From positions 1 through 64,000 of the forward strand of contig DASRIS010000191.1 in assembly GCA_035649895.1 (NCBI GenBank): 64,000 nucleotides of DNA, read 5' to 3'. The number at the start of each line of letters is the position of its first letter. Position 1 is the first letter of the stretch. Position numbers and translations under genes: made by a program. This stretch comes from DASSUC01 sp035649895 (GTDB lineage Bacteria; Actinomycetota; Actinomycetes; Mycobacteriales; Micromonosporaceae). Under the pieces are notes generated by a model. The model had not been told where the DNA came from and ran no database searches. It was given only the letters and a program-made list of their open reading frames with translations. This document shows, piece after piece, positions 15,831-24,535 of the stretch.

Positions 15831-16715
15831 CTAGCCGAAGCGGCCGGTGATGTAGTCCTCGGTGCGCTTGTCATCGGGGTCGGTGAACAGCTTGCCCGTG
15901 TCGTTGAGCTCGACCAGCTTGCCGTGGCGTACGCCGGCCGCGTCGACCTCGGCGGTGAAGAACGCGGTGTAGTGGCTCACCCGGGCCGCCTGCTGCATGT
16001 TGTGGGTGACGATGACGATCGTGTAGTGCTGGGCCAGCTCGTGCATCAGCTCCTCGATGCGGCCGGTGGCGATGGGGTCCAGCGCCGAGCACGGCTCGTC
16101 CATGAGGATCACCTCGGGGCGTACCGCGATGGTCCGGGCGATGCAGAGCCGCTGCTGCTGGCCGCCGGAGAGGGCGAGCCCGTTGGAGCGGAGCTTGCCC
16201 TTCACCTCGTCCCAGAGGGCGGCGCCGCGCAGCGCCTGCTCGACGTGGTCGTCCATGTTGCCGACCTTCATCGCGGTGACCCGGGGGCCGTACGCCACAT
16301 TGTCGTAGATCGACTTGGGGAACGGGTTGGGCTTCTGGAAGACCATCCCGATGCGCCGGCGCACCTCGATCGGGTCCACCTCCGGCGCGTACAGGTCCTG
16401 GCCGTGGTAGCTGACCCGGCCGGTCACCCGCGCGCTGGGGATCAGGTCGTTCATCCGGTTCATCGTGCGCAGGATGGTGCTCTTGCCGCAGCCGGACGGG
16501 CCGATCAGCGCGGTGACCCGGCGCTGGCGGATCGGCATCGACGTCTCGCGCACCGCCTCGTGGTCGCCGTAGAACACGCTGACGCGGTCCAGCTCCACCA
16601 CGGCCGGCGGCCCGCCCGGCCCGTCGGTGGACCCGGCGGTGCCCGCATGGCCGGCCCGGTCGGCGCCTGGGGCGGCGATACGGACTGTCGGGCGGTCACT
16701 GGCGATGGAGATCAT
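15831..16715 (-). CDS. pstB: Phosphate ABC transporter ATP-binding protein
   Basis: A 294-residue ATPase powering the high-affinity Pst phosphate importer. Walker A is GPSGCGKST, the signature is LSGGQQQRL, Walker B is VILMDEPCSALDP and the switch is VTHNM. The MVFQKPNPFPKSIYDNV block is PstB-specific. An extra N-terminal segment of about 35 Gly/Ala/Asp-rich residues precedes the ABC core. The ATG at 16715 has AGGAGG 8 bases upstream; an open frame reads further 5' only because it is antiparallel to pstA coding sequence in another frame. Last gene of pstSCAB. Confidence 0.95.
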   Translation of the reverse strand: MISIASDRPTVRIAAPGADRAGHAGTAGSTDGPGGPPAVVELDRVSVFYGDHEAVRETSMPIRQRRVTALIGPSGCGKSTILRTMNRMNDLIPSARVTGRVSYHGQDLYAPEVDPIEVRRRIGMVFQKPNPFPKSIYDNVAYGPRVTAMKVGNMDDHVEQALRGAALWDEVKGKLRSNGLALSGGQQQRLCIARTIAVRPEVILMDEPCSALDPIATGRIEELMHELAQHYTIVIVTHNMQQAARVSHYTAFFTAEVDAAGVRHGKLVELNDTGKLFTDPDDKRTEDYITGRFG

Positions 16716-16753
16716 GTCGAGTCCCTCCTGAAGGTTGCCCATCGCACCGGTCC

Positions 16754-17671
16754 TCACCAGCGCTTCTGGAACCTGTTGCGGACCACGATGGCCAGCGAGT
16801 TCATCAGCAGCAGGAGGCCGAGCAGGAGCACGATCGCCGCGGCGCCGAGCCGCTGGAAACCGGCCTGCGCCTCGATGACCAGGCTGAAGATCTGGACGGG
16901 CAGGACGGTGTACGCGCTGTCCAGCCCGTTGGGGTTGAACGTGATGTACGTGACAGCACCGAGCATGATCAACGGTGCGGCCTCGCCGATCGCCCGGGAG
17001 AGCGCCAGGATCGAGCCGGTCGCGATGCCGGGCACCGCGATCGGCAGCACCTGCCGGGAGATGGTCTGCCACCTGGTGGCGCCGAGCGCGTAGGAGGCCT
17101 GCCGGATCGACTGCGGCACGGCCCGGATCGCCTCGCGGGTGGCGATGATGACGATCGGCAGCACGAGCAGGGCCAGGATCAGCGATGCGGTGAGCACCGT
17201 GAAGCCCAGGCCCATGGCCCGGGCGATGACGCCGAGGCCGAGGATGCCGAAGATGATCGACGGTACGCCGGCCAGGTTCTGGATGTTCAGCTCCAGGAGC
17301 CGGTTGTACCACCGCTCGTTGTTGGCGTACTCCTCGAGGTAGATGGCGGCGAGGATGCCGATAGGAAGGCAGATCAGCGCGGTGGTGCCGATCACCCAGA
17401 GGGTGCCGGTGATCGCGGACTGCACGCCGGCGCCCTCGATGCGCGAGACGCGACCGGTCGGCATGTTCTCCCACAGCCGGGCGTCCAGCCGGTCCCAGCC
17501 CCGGTAGATGGCGAAGGCGACGATCCAGACCAGGAAGGCGAAGGCGACCACCAGGCAGGAGAGCAGGGCCAGCCGGAACAGCGTCTCGCCGACCCGCACC
17601 CGCCGGCGGGTCAGCGCGGCGCCCGGGTCGCTGGGGGCGGGTGCGGCCAGTACGGCGGGCGGGGCGGTCAC
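16754..17671 (-). CDS. pstA: Phosphate ABC transporter permease PstA
   Basis: A 305-residue inner-membrane permease with six predicted helices. The first follows RVGETLFRLAL, and the EAA-type loop that contacts PstB is YALGATRWQTISRQVLPIAVPGI. LEEYANN and GVPSIIFGILGLG are typical of PstA. The GTG start at 17671 overlaps the pstC stop by 4 bases (GTGA), so the two permeases are translationally coupled. Confidence 0.94.
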   Translation of the reverse strand: MTAPPAVLAAPAPSDPGAALTRRRVRVGETLFRLALLSCLVVAFAFLVWIVAFAIYRGWDRLDARLWENMPTGRVSRIEGAGVQSAITGTLWVIGTTALICLPIGILAAIYLEEYANNERWYNRLLELNIQNLAGVPSIIFGILGLGVIARAMGLGFTVLTASLILALLVLPIVIIATREAIRAVPQSIRQASYALGATRWQTISRQVLPIAVPGIATGSILALSRAIGEAAPLIMLGAVTYITFNPNGLDSAYTVLPVQIFSLVIEAQAGFQRLGAAAIVLLLGLLLLMNSLAIVVRNRFQKRW

Positions 17672-18627
17672 TCGTACACCTCCCGGAACCTGCGCACCAG
17701 CCGGATCGACAGGGCGTTGAGGGCGAACGTGAAGCCGAACAGCAGCGAGCCGACCGCGAAGATGCTGCGGTAGTCGAGCGAGTCGACCGGCACGTCACCC
17801 TGGCCGATGTTGGCGATGAACGCGGTCATGGTGGCCGCCGCCCGCAGCGGGTTCAGCTCGATGTGGTCCGAGGAGAGCCCGCCGGCGATCGTGACGATCA
17901 TCGTCTCGCCGATCGCGCGGGACAGGCCGAGGACGAACGACGCGACGATCCCGGAGACCGCAGCCGGGAGCACCACCCTGACCGCGACCTGCATCTTCGA
18001 GGAGGCGAGGGCGTACGCGCCCGCGCGCAGGCTCTCCGGCACGGCGGTCATCGCGTCCTCGGAGAGGCTGGCCACCGTCGGCACGATCATGATGCCCATG
18101 ACGATGCTCGCGACCAGGATGTTCTGGAAGTCCGGCTGGTCCGTGCCCGGCCAGATGCTGCGCAGCACCGAGTTGAGGGCGAACAGCGCGAAGAAGCCGT
18201 ACACCACCGTGGGGATGCCGGCGAGGATCTCCAGCAGCGGCTTGAGTGCCTTGCGGGTCCGGCCGGACGCGTACTCGGCCAGGTAGATGGCGGACCCGAG
18301 CCCGAGCGGGATGGCGATCGCCACGGCGATGAAGGTCGAGATGATCGTCGAGGTGAGCAGCGGCAGCACGCCGTAGCTGCGCGGGTCCAGGGTCGGCGTC
18401 CACCGGTCGCCGGTGAGGAACTCGACGACGCCGACCTCGGCGAAGAACTCCACGGTCGGCTCCACCAGCGCGACCACGATCCCCACCGTGGTCGCGACCG
18501 ACACCGCAGCCGCGACCACCAGCAGCGCCTCGATGACCCGCTCGCCCGGCCGGCGGCGCCCCCGCCGTAGGGACACGCGCGCTGCGGCGGGGGTGCTGCT
18601 GTCCTGAGCTGTCCGAGCTGCCGTCAC
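17668..18627 (-). CDS. pstC: Phosphate ABC transporter permease PstC
   Basis: A 319-residue membrane permease pairing with PstA. LAEYASGRTRKALKPLLEIL, GIPTVVYGFFAL and the EAA loop YALASSKMQVAVRVVLPAAVSGI identify it. A basic cytoplasmic N-terminus (RRGRRRPGER) precedes the first helix. The GTG at 18627 lies one base after the pstS stop, and the whole operon runs pstS-pstC-pstA-pstB. Confidence 0.94.
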   Translation of the reverse strand: MTAARTAQDSSTPAAARVSLRRGRRRPGERVIEALLVVAAAVSVATTVGIVVALVEPTVEFFAEVGVVEFLTGDRWTPTLDPRSYGVLPLLTSTIISTFIAVAIAIPLGLGSAIYLAEYASGRTRKALKPLLEILAGIPTVVYGFFALFALNSVLRSIWPGTDQPDFQNILVASIVMGIMIVPTVASLSEDAMTAVPESLRAGAYALASSKMQVAVRVVLPAAVSGIVASFVLGLSRAIGETMIVTIAGGLSSDHIELNPLRAAATMTAFIANIGQGDVPVDSLDYRSIFAVGSLLFGFTFALNALSIRLVRRFREVYE

Positions 18628-18628
18628 G

Positions 18629-19591
18629 TCAGCCCTTCGCCTTGTCCAGCGCCGCGCCGAGGTCGGCCTTCTGCGCGGCGGTCAGGGGTACGTACCGGGT
18701 CTCTTCGACAATTTCATCAATATGCCCGGCGTAGAACTCGACGAAACTGCGCACCTGTGGCTTGCTGGCCATCGCCTGGTTGCTCACGTAGATGTACAGC
18801 GGGCGGGACAGCGGCCGGTACGAGCCGTCCTGCGCAGCGGCGACGCTCGGTGCGACGCAGCCGCCACCCCCGTCGACCTTGACGGCCTTCAGCTTGTCCG
18901 CGTTCTCCTCGAAGTAGGTGAACCCGAAGTAGCCCAGCCCGCCGGTTGACCCGGCCACGCCCTGGACCAGCACGTTGTCGTTCTCCGACGCGGTGTAGTC
19001 GGCGCGGCTGCGGTCCTCCTTTCCGTTGATGGCGGCGGTGAAGAAGTCGAACGTGCCGGAGTCGGTGCCCGGCCCGAAGAGGTCCAGCCGCTGGTCCGGG
19101 AAGGACGGGTCGACCTCCTTCCAGCTGCGCACCTTCGAGCCCTGGTCCCAGACCTTCTTGAGCTGGGCGGTGGTGAGGCACTCGGACCAGGTGTTCGCCT
19201 TGTTGACCACCACGGTCAGTGCGTCGTTAGCCACCACCAGCTCGGTGTAGGTGATGTTGGCGGCGGCGCAGGCCGCCTTCTCGCTGTCCTTGATCTGGCG
19301 CGAGGCGTTCGAGACGTCGGTCTCGCCCTTGCAGAACTTCTCGAACCCGCCGCCGGTGCCGGAGGTGCCCACGGTGATGTTCACCTTGGGCTGCTCCTCG
19401 CGGTAGATGTCCGCGGCCGCCTTGCTCAACGGCGCCACCGTGCTCGACCCGTCCACCAGTACCGATCCGGCGAGCCCGCCGGCTGTGCCGCCATCGCCGC
19501 CACAGCCGGCGAGTGCGGCGGGAGTGGCGAGTGCGAGCGCGGTGAGGAGGGCGCCTGCGGCGACGGGTCGCGAAAGCGCGTTGCGGTTCAC
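18629..19591 (-). CDS. pstS: Phosphate-binding lipoprotein PstS
   Basis: A 320-residue periplasm-facing receptor of the Pst importer. The signal peptide ends in a lipobox (LAGC, Cys about residue 29). Phosphate-binding motifs are VDGSSTVAPLS, GTSGTGGGFEKFC and ASRQIKDSE, and FGPGTDSGTFDFF lines the site. First gene of the operon, with a two-copy PHO box about 110 bases upstream, so PhoP-dependent induction by phosphate starvation is expected. Confidence 0.95.
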   Translation of the reverse strand: MNRNALSRPVAAGALLTALALATPAALAGCGGDGGTAGGLAGSVLVDGSSTVAPLSKAAADIYREEQPKVNITVGTSGTGGGFEKFCKGETDVSNASRQIKDSEKAACAAANITYTELVVANDALTVVVNKANTWSECLTTAQLKKVWDQGSKVRSWKEVDPSFPDQRLDLFGPGTDSGTFDFFTAAINGKEDRSRADYTASENDNVLVQGVAGSTGGLGYFGFTYFEENADKLKAVKVDGGGGCVAPSVAAAQDGSYRPLSRPLYIYVSNQAMASKPQVRSFVEFYAGHIDEIVEETRYVPLTAAQKADLGAALDKAKG

Positions 19592-19702
19592 CCCGTGACT
19601 GCCTCTCTGCCCGTAGGCTTGTCTGTCCGTAGGCCCGCGGTCCGTCCCAGGCCCGACAGGGCCGACGGTAGGAGCGGTAGGTTGCCGGCCAGTCGGACCT
19701 TT

Positions 19703-19719
19703 GTGAACAAAGCGTGAAC
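19703..19719 (-). promoter_or_regulatory. PHO box upstream of pstS
   Basis: On the minus strand GTTCACGCTTT (from 19719) is followed directly by GTTCACAAAGG, two 11-base direct repeats as in actinobacterial PhoP boxes. A weaker GTGCACC copy lies just before. The box is about 110 bases from the pstS start. Confidence 0.8.
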
Positions 19720-19797
19720 ACGCAGGTGCACCCAGCTAAATGGTGATCTTGTTGGGAGCGTACGCGGGCGTGCGGCGGTCGGGTTCGTGCTGGTGGG

Positions 19798-21363
19798 CTA
19801 GGGGCTGCCGAGGCGGGCGACGCTGACCAGGGCCCGCGCCGTGAGATGGGCCACCCGGCGCAGCTGGCCGTCGGCCAGCCGCCAGGAGAGCAGCCACTGG
19901 CCGGCCCCGATCAGCAGCGTGCCCGGGTCCAGCCAGCCCAGCACCGCCGGCCGCCCCTCGGTGACCGCCTCCGGACCAGCTGCCAGCGCCCGGCGTACCG
20001 TGCCGGTGGCGAGGTCGACGACCACGGACGCGGACACGGCGGTCGACTCGCTCGGCAGCGTCAGCTTCTGGGCGTCGCAGTCGCGCGCCGCCAAGCCGTT
20101 GTGCCGGAAGCCGGGCCCCGTCCAAGGTCCGATCCAGCCGGTCCAGTCACCGCTGATGGTGGTGACGACCGGGACCACGGCATCCGGGCCGGAGCGCTGG
20201 TAGCGGCGTACCCGGGCCGGTGCGGTCGCCGGGTCGCCAGCGGGCAGCAGCTCCGCCACCTGCGCGGCGAGGGACGCCGGCAGCCCGACCGGGCCGGCCG
20301 GCGAGGCGGTGGATGCGGGCGGGCCGACCGGTGCCGCCGTGCCCGTGGACCGGCCGTGGTCGGTCAGCGCGTGCCTTGCGTCCACTGTGGTCTCGGTCGC
20401 CACGCCCGTGCCCACATCCAGCAGCGCGGCGCCGCGCGAACCGCCGACGAGCAGGGCCCGCGGGCCGAGCCACACCGCGCCGGAGACCCGGAACCGGAAC
20501 GAGAACCTGCGCACCGGGCCGGTGCGCAGGTCGGCGACGAGGATCCCGGTGCCGTCCGGGAACGCGGCCCACTCGCCGTTCGGCGCCAGCGCAACGCGCG
20601 TAGTCGTGGGGCCGGCGCGCGCCACCAGCCCGATGTCGGCGAGCAGCGGGTCGTCCAGCTCGCGGACGCCACCGTCGTCGGCGAGGATCCGCGGCGCGCG
20701 GTCACTGAGCACGAAGAGCGCCAGCGCCCGGCGGGCCGGCCGCTGTGACAGCCGGGCGGCCGAGCCGAGGTCGACCACTGCCGGCAGCACCGTCTGCCGC
20801 TGCGGCAGGCCCGCCCAGTCGGCGGGTGGTGGCAGCACGTCCACCCAGCGGGGCAGCTCGGCTGCTGGGGGAGGCGTGACGGCCGGCTCCGGGGCGGCCG
20901 GTTGCTCGCGGGGCACCAGGACCCCGGCGAGGAGCACCGCGGCGACCCCTAACGCGAGGTAGCCCCAGCGCCGGGTACGCCGGGCCGAGCCCCACGCGGC
21001 GGCGGCGAGCTGGGCCGGCGGCGGCCCGGGCAGCCGCGCCGCGTCCGGCCCGTACTCCGCGCGACGCAGCAGGCTCAGGTCAACGGCTGGCGCGCCGGGG
21101 TCGGCCGACTCGCGCCGCCAGGCCGCCGCCTCACGCTCGAAGATCCGATCGAGGTACGCGTCCGCGCCGCCGCCCGCGGACTCGTCACCGGTGTGGCGCA
21201 GCCGCGGCCAGCGCAGCGCCACGGCGCTGAACAGGTCGCCGGCGAAGGACTCGGCGAGACGGTCGTTGCCGGTCAGGGCGAGCGCAGCCAGCCGCACGCC
21301 GGGAGCGCGCCGGGCCACGAACGCGACGAAGTCGGCCGGCGGGGCGCTGCCGTCCCTTGCCAT
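19798..21363 (-). CDS. Membrane-anchored protein with a degenerate sigma-factor-like N-terminus
   Basis: A 521-residue protein of no named family. Residues 10-85 (FVAFVARRAPGVRLAALALT, LAESFAGDLFSAVALRWPRL, GADAYLDRIFEREAAAWRRE) resemble region 2 of SigE-family ECF sigma factors, but no region 4 follows. Instead there is a basic stretch, one membrane helix (GYLALGVAAVLLAGVLV, about 135-151) and about 360 external residues with repeated short strands, suggestive of a beta propeller. The ATG at 21363 follows GGAGG by 6 bases. It could sense an outside signal and sequester or mimic sigma; that is inference. It lies between mshD and the pst operon on the same strand. Confidence 0.6.
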   Translation of the reverse strand: MARDGSAPPADFVAFVARRAPGVRLAALALTGNDRLAESFAGDLFSAVALRWPRLRHTGDESAGGGADAYLDRIFEREAAAWRRESADPGAPAVDLSLLRRAEYGPDAARLPGPPPAQLAAAAWGSARRTRRWGYLALGVAAVLLAGVLVPREQPAAPEPAVTPPPAAELPRWVDVLPPPADWAGLPQRQTVLPAVVDLGSAARLSQRPARRALALFVLSDRAPRILADDGGVRELDDPLLADIGLVARAGPTTTRVALAPNGEWAAFPDGTGILVADLRTGPVRRFSFRFRVSGAVWLGPRALLVGGSRGAALLDVGTGVATETTVDARHALTDHGRSTGTAAPVGPPASTASPAGPVGLPASLAAQVAELLPAGDPATAPARVRRYQRSGPDAVVPVVTTISGDWTGWIGPWTGPGFRHNGLAARDCDAQKLTLPSESTAVSASVVVDLATGTVRRALAAGPEAVTEGRPAVLGWLDPGTLLIGAGQWLLSWRLADGQLRRVAHLTARALVSVARLGSP

Positions 21364-21394
21364 CTGCGACCTCCTCGGCGCACCGCGGGCATGT

Positions 21395-22381
21395 CTATCC
21401 GGTACGGCGGAAGCTCACGTCAGTCGACCAGCGGGCGAAACCGAGCCGGCAGTAGAGGCCGGTCGCCCGGGTGTTCGCCTCGTCCACATAGAGCATCGCC
21501 TGGTCGAGACCTTGGGAACGCAGGTGGCGCAGGCCGGCCAGGGTGAGCGCGGCACCAAGGCCCAGCCGGTGCGCCCGCGGGTCGACACCGAGCACGTACA
21601 CCTCCCCGATCGGCTCGTGGTGGTGCGGCGCCGCACCGTCTGGCAGGGGGTGGGTGTGCACCTCCCCGTGCACCTTGGTCCAGTGGAACCCGAGCAGCTC
21701 CCCGGTCCGCTCGGCGAGCAGGAAGCCGGCCGGGTCGAACCACGGCTCGGCCATCCGCACCTGAAGGTCGCGCAGGGTCCACCGGCCCTGGTCCGGGTGG
21801 TCGGCGAAGGCGCGGGCGTTGACGCGTACCCAGGCCTGCTCGTCCTCGCCGGGGCGGAACGCCCGGATCACCACCCCGTCCGCGAGGTGCGGCGGGGGGA
21901 TCGGCGCATAGAGCGAGCGGCGCATCTGCCACAGCACCCGGGCCCGCTCGAAGCCCAGGCTCAGGGCCAGCGCGTTGGCCGAGGGGTGGTCGCCGTGCGC
22001 CCACAGCCGCAGCCGGCCCGCCGGGTCGCACTCCCGGGCGATCTCGATCGCGGCGGTCACCAGGGCCCGGCCGAGCCCCTGGCGCCGGTGCATCGGGTGC
22101 ACGACCAGCTCAGCCGAGGGCCCGTCGACCTCATCCGTAGTGTCCACATGCGCGTAGCCGACGAGGACCCCGGCCGGGTCCCGGCACAGCAGGTGCACCG
22201 CGGCCGGCTCGCCTCCGTGCCGCAGGTGCAGCACCACGTGCTCGGAGAGCGGGTACGCCCCGTCCGCGTCGCCGGCCGAGCGGGCCAGCTCCAGCACCTC
22301 GCGGACATCGGCGGGGGACAGGCGGCTGGTACGCCCCACCGGGCGGGTCACCCGTGACGCCGCCGTCAGGTCCCCGGTCAC
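21395..22381 (-). CDS. mshD: Mycothiol synthase (MshD)
   Basis: A 328-residue tandem-GNAT enzyme that acetylates Cys-GlcN-Ins with acetyl-CoA, the last step of mycothiol synthesis. Both acetyl-CoA loops are visible (HPMHRRQGLGRALV in the first domain, DPRAHRLGLGAALT in the second), as are WTKVHGEVHTHP and YVDEANTRATGLYCRLGF. Its position next to glnR and pst matches mycobacteria. The GTG at 22381 has no ribosome site but TACCGT (22388-22393) lies 6 bases before it, so it is likely leaderless. Confidence 0.93.
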   Translation of the reverse strand: MTGDLTAASRVTRPVGRTSRLSPADVREVLELARSAGDADGAYPLSEHVVLHLRHGGEPAAVHLLCRDPAGVLVGYAHVDTTDEVDGPSAELVVHPMHRRQGLGRALVTAAIEIARECDPAGRLRLWAHGDHPSANALALSLGFERARVLWQMRRSLYAPIPPPHLADGVVIRAFRPGEDEQAWVRVNARAFADHPDQGRWTLRDLQVRMAEPWFDPAGFLLAERTGELLGFHWTKVHGEVHTHPLPDGAAPHHHEPIGEVYVLGVDPRAHRLGLGAALTLAGLRHLRSQGLDQAMLYVDEANTRATGLYCRLGFARWSTDVSFRRTG

Positions 22382-22387
22382 CCGTTC

Positions 22388-22393
22388 ACGGTA
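22388..22393 (-). promoter_or_regulatory. -10 box of a leaderless mshD transcript
   Basis: TACCGT on the minus strand, then 6 bases, then the mshD GTG. The box lies in the 37-base gap after glnR, so mshD has its own promoter. Confidence 0.5.
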
Positions 22394-22418
22394 CCGTTCC
22401 CGGGGTTTCGGGGGCAGA

Positions 22419-23141
22419 TCAACGAACTGGCGTGCGTACCGCCCGCTCGGGCTCGGGCAGCTGCCGCGCCGAGGGCGGCACCACGAACTTGTAGCCGACC
22501 TGGCGCACCGTGCCGATCATCGACTCGTACTCCGAGCCCAGCTTGGCGCGCAGCCGCCGGACGTGGACGTCGACGGTACGGGTGCCGCCGAAGTAGTCGT
22601 ACCCCCAGACCTCGCGCAGCAGCTGGTCCCTGGTGAACACCCGCCCCGGATGCTGGGCGAGGAACTTGACCAGCTCGAACTCCTTGTAGGTCAGGTCCAG
22701 CGGGCGGCCCTTGAGCCGGGCGGCGTAGGTGTCCGGGTCGATGACCAGCTCGCCGGCGCGGATCAGCCCACCCGCACCGGCGGTCGTCCCGGCCAGCCGG
22801 CCGACGGCCAGGCGCAGCCGCGCCTCCACCTCGGCCGGGCCGGCGCTGGCCAGCACGACGTCGTCGGCGCCCCAGTCGGCGTGGACCGCGGCCAGGCCCG
22901 CCTCGGTCACCACGGCGAGCAGCGGCACCCCGGGGCCGGTGGCGCGCAGCAGGCGGCAGGTGGCCCGGGCCTCGGCGAGCTCGGCCCGGGCGTCGACGAG
23001 GACCACGTCGGGGCTGGGCGGGTCGAGCAGCGTACCCACGTCCCGGTTCGCGCAGCGCGCCGAGTGGGTCAGCAGGTCGAGTGCGGGGAGCACGCGGGCC
23101 GGCGGCACGGTGGGCGCAGCCGCCAGTATCAGAACCTCCAC
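22419..23141 (-). CDS. glnR: GlnR, OmpR-type nitrogen response regulator
   Basis: A 240-residue regulator closely matching actinobacterial GlnR, which activates glnA, amtB and other nitrogen genes. The receiver-like half has PDVVLVDARAELAEARATCRLLR and VPLLAVVTEAGLAAVHADWG, and the winged-helix half has TYKEFELVKFLAQHPGRVFT and VWGYDYFGGTRTVDVHVRRL. As in other GlnR proteins no cognate kinase gene is adjacent. The GTG at 23141 (start VEVLILAAAP) is chosen by similarity to the family's short N-terminus; GGAAAGG lies about 11 bases upstream. It reads away from the divergent membrane-protein gene at 23270. Confidence 0.88.
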   Translation of the reverse strand: MEVLILAAAPTVPPARVLPALDLLTHSARCANRDVGTLLDPPSPDVVLVDARAELAEARATCRLLRATGPGVPLLAVVTEAGLAAVHADWGADDVVLASAGPAEVEARLRLAVGRLAGTTAGAGGLIRAGELVIDPDTYAARLKGRPLDLTYKEFELVKFLAQHPGRVFTRDQLLREVWGYDYFGGTRTVDVHVRRLRAKLGSEYESMIGTVRQVGYKFVVPPSARQLPEPERAVRTPVR

Positions 23142-23257
23142 CCGGACACCGGCCTTTCCCTGCGGGCTCCCGGCGGTAAGCCTTGACAATACCTTCAGCG
23201 CTGACCTGCCGGAACGGGATCGCACGAGGGCGGCGTGCCAGGCCCGGCCCGCTCTGG

Positions 23258-23263
23258 CACGAT
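23258..23263 (+). promoter_or_regulatory. -10 box of a leaderless membrane-protein transcript
   Basis: CACGAT is followed by 6 bases and the GTG at 23270, with no ribosome site. It lies in the 128-base gap shared with divergent glnR. Confidence 0.4.
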
Positions 23264-23269
23264 CGGTGC

Positions 23270-24493
23270 GTGTTCCCCTCCGCCCCCCCGCCAGACAGCG
23301 GCGACCGTCCTGCGCGAGCCGGCCGGCCCGGTCGCGGGACCGCGCCCCGCGACTCCCGGTACGGCCCGGCCCGGGAGGGGGCGCCGCGTGCCCCGCGGGA
23401 GGGCGCAGCGCGCGACCGGCCGCAGCGGGACGCCGGCCCGCGTGACACGGGCCCGCGCGACGCGGGGCCGCGGCGCGAGCCCGGTGGCCGGTATGGGACA
23501 GGGACTCCCGACCGGGACCCGCTCGACGACCTGTTCGAGGAGCGCCGCGAGCGGCCCTCCGGGCGGCGTGCCCCACGGGGTCCGGGCGAGCCCGGCGGTG
23601 ACCCGGGGCGCCGTGGGCCGGGCGCGCCACCCGGTGCCGGACCGGCCGGGGACCCGGTGCCCGTACGCCGGCTGCTCTCGCTCGGCATCGCCGGCTTCGC
23701 CGGCCTGCTCGCCATCGGCCTGATCTTCGGCGCGCAGACCTCCGGACCGGGCGCGGCCCGGGTGCCGTACGCCTCGGTGATCTTCGGGGTGCAGGTTCTC
23801 TTCGTGCTCGCCTGGACGGTCGCGGTGCGCCCGCCGGCGCCGCGCGTCGTGGCCGTGGTAGGGGTGGTCACCGCCCTGGCCGCGGACGTGGCGGCGGTGT
23901 GGCCCGAGGAGGCCACCGCGGCCGCGATCGGGTACGTGGCCGCGGGCGGCTTCGTCACCGCCGTGCTGGGGCAGCTCAGCCGCAGGCCAGGCCGGATCCG
24001 GGTGACCGAGTCGCTGGGCACCAGCCTGGTGGTCGTGATCGGTGTCGTCGCCTTCGCGATGCTCATCGTGTTGACCCGGCTGCCGCTGGGTACACAGGCC
24101 ATCGTGGTGACGATGGCGGCGACCGGCGTGAGCCTGATGGTGGCGCGGGTGACCGACGCCATCGTGCCGTACCCCCGGCTCGCCCCGACCGTGCCCCGCG
24201 GCGCCGCCGGCATCGTCGCCGGCGCCATGGGCGGCACCTTCGCCGCCGCCCTCCTGGGCAGCCTGATCGTGGAGTTCAACCCCCAGAAGGGCGCGCTGGT
24301 CGGCCTGGTCGCGGCGCTCGCCGCCGTGCTCGCGGACCTTGCGGTGGGGTACGCCGAGGCGGGCCGCGTGCTGGCGGGTGAGCCCGGAACACTGTGGCTC
24401 GCCCGGCACCTGCAGGGTCCTCTCGGCGGGTTCGCCCTCGCCGCCCCGGCGGCGTACGTGATCAGCGTGATCTTTCTGGTACCGAACTTCTGA
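23270..24493 (+). CDS. Polytopic membrane protein with a long disordered N-terminus
   Basis: A 407-residue protein not assigned to a family. The first 130 residues are an Arg/Pro/Gly/Asp-rich disordered tail with repeats such as GPRDTGPRDAGPRR, followed by about eight hydrophobic helices (LLSLGIAGFAGLLAIGLIFG onward). It is conserved next to glnR/mshD in this kind of genome as far as I recall, with no known function. The GTG at 23270 fits the leaderless -10 box; an in-frame ATG at 23183 would add non-conserved residues and overlap the glnR leader. A DUF2993 gene follows by 42 bases in the same direction. Confidence 0.65.
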   Translation: MFPSAPPPDSGDRPARAGRPGRGTAPRDSRYGPAREGAPRAPREGAARDRPQRDAGPRDTGPRDAGPRREPGGRYGTGTPDRDPLDDLFEERRERPSGRRAPRGPGEPGGDPGRRGPGAPPGAGPAGDPVPVRRLLSLGIAGFAGLLAIGLIFGAQTSGPGAARVPYASVIFGVQVLFVLAWTVAVRPPAPRVVAVVGVVTALAADVAAVWPEEATAAAIGYVAAGGFVTAVLGQLSRRPGRIRVTESLGTSLVVVIGVVAFAMLIVLTRLPLGTQAIVVTMAATGVSLMVARVTDAIVPYPRLAPTVPRGAAGIVAGAMGGTFAAALLGSLIVEFNPQKGALVGLVAALAAVLADLAVGYAEAGRVLAGEPGTLWLARHLQGPLGGFALAAPAAYVISVIFLVPNF

Positions 24494-24535
24494 GCCGGCA
24501 CTTCTGAGCCGGCGACTTCTGGTGAGGAGGCCATC

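Noticed and set aside
15831..17798. One continuous 655-codon minus-strand frame spanning pstB and most of pstA
   Set aside because: Only the last 294 codons are pstB. The upstream part is the wrong frame across pstA, and a good ribosome site marks the pstB start at 16715.
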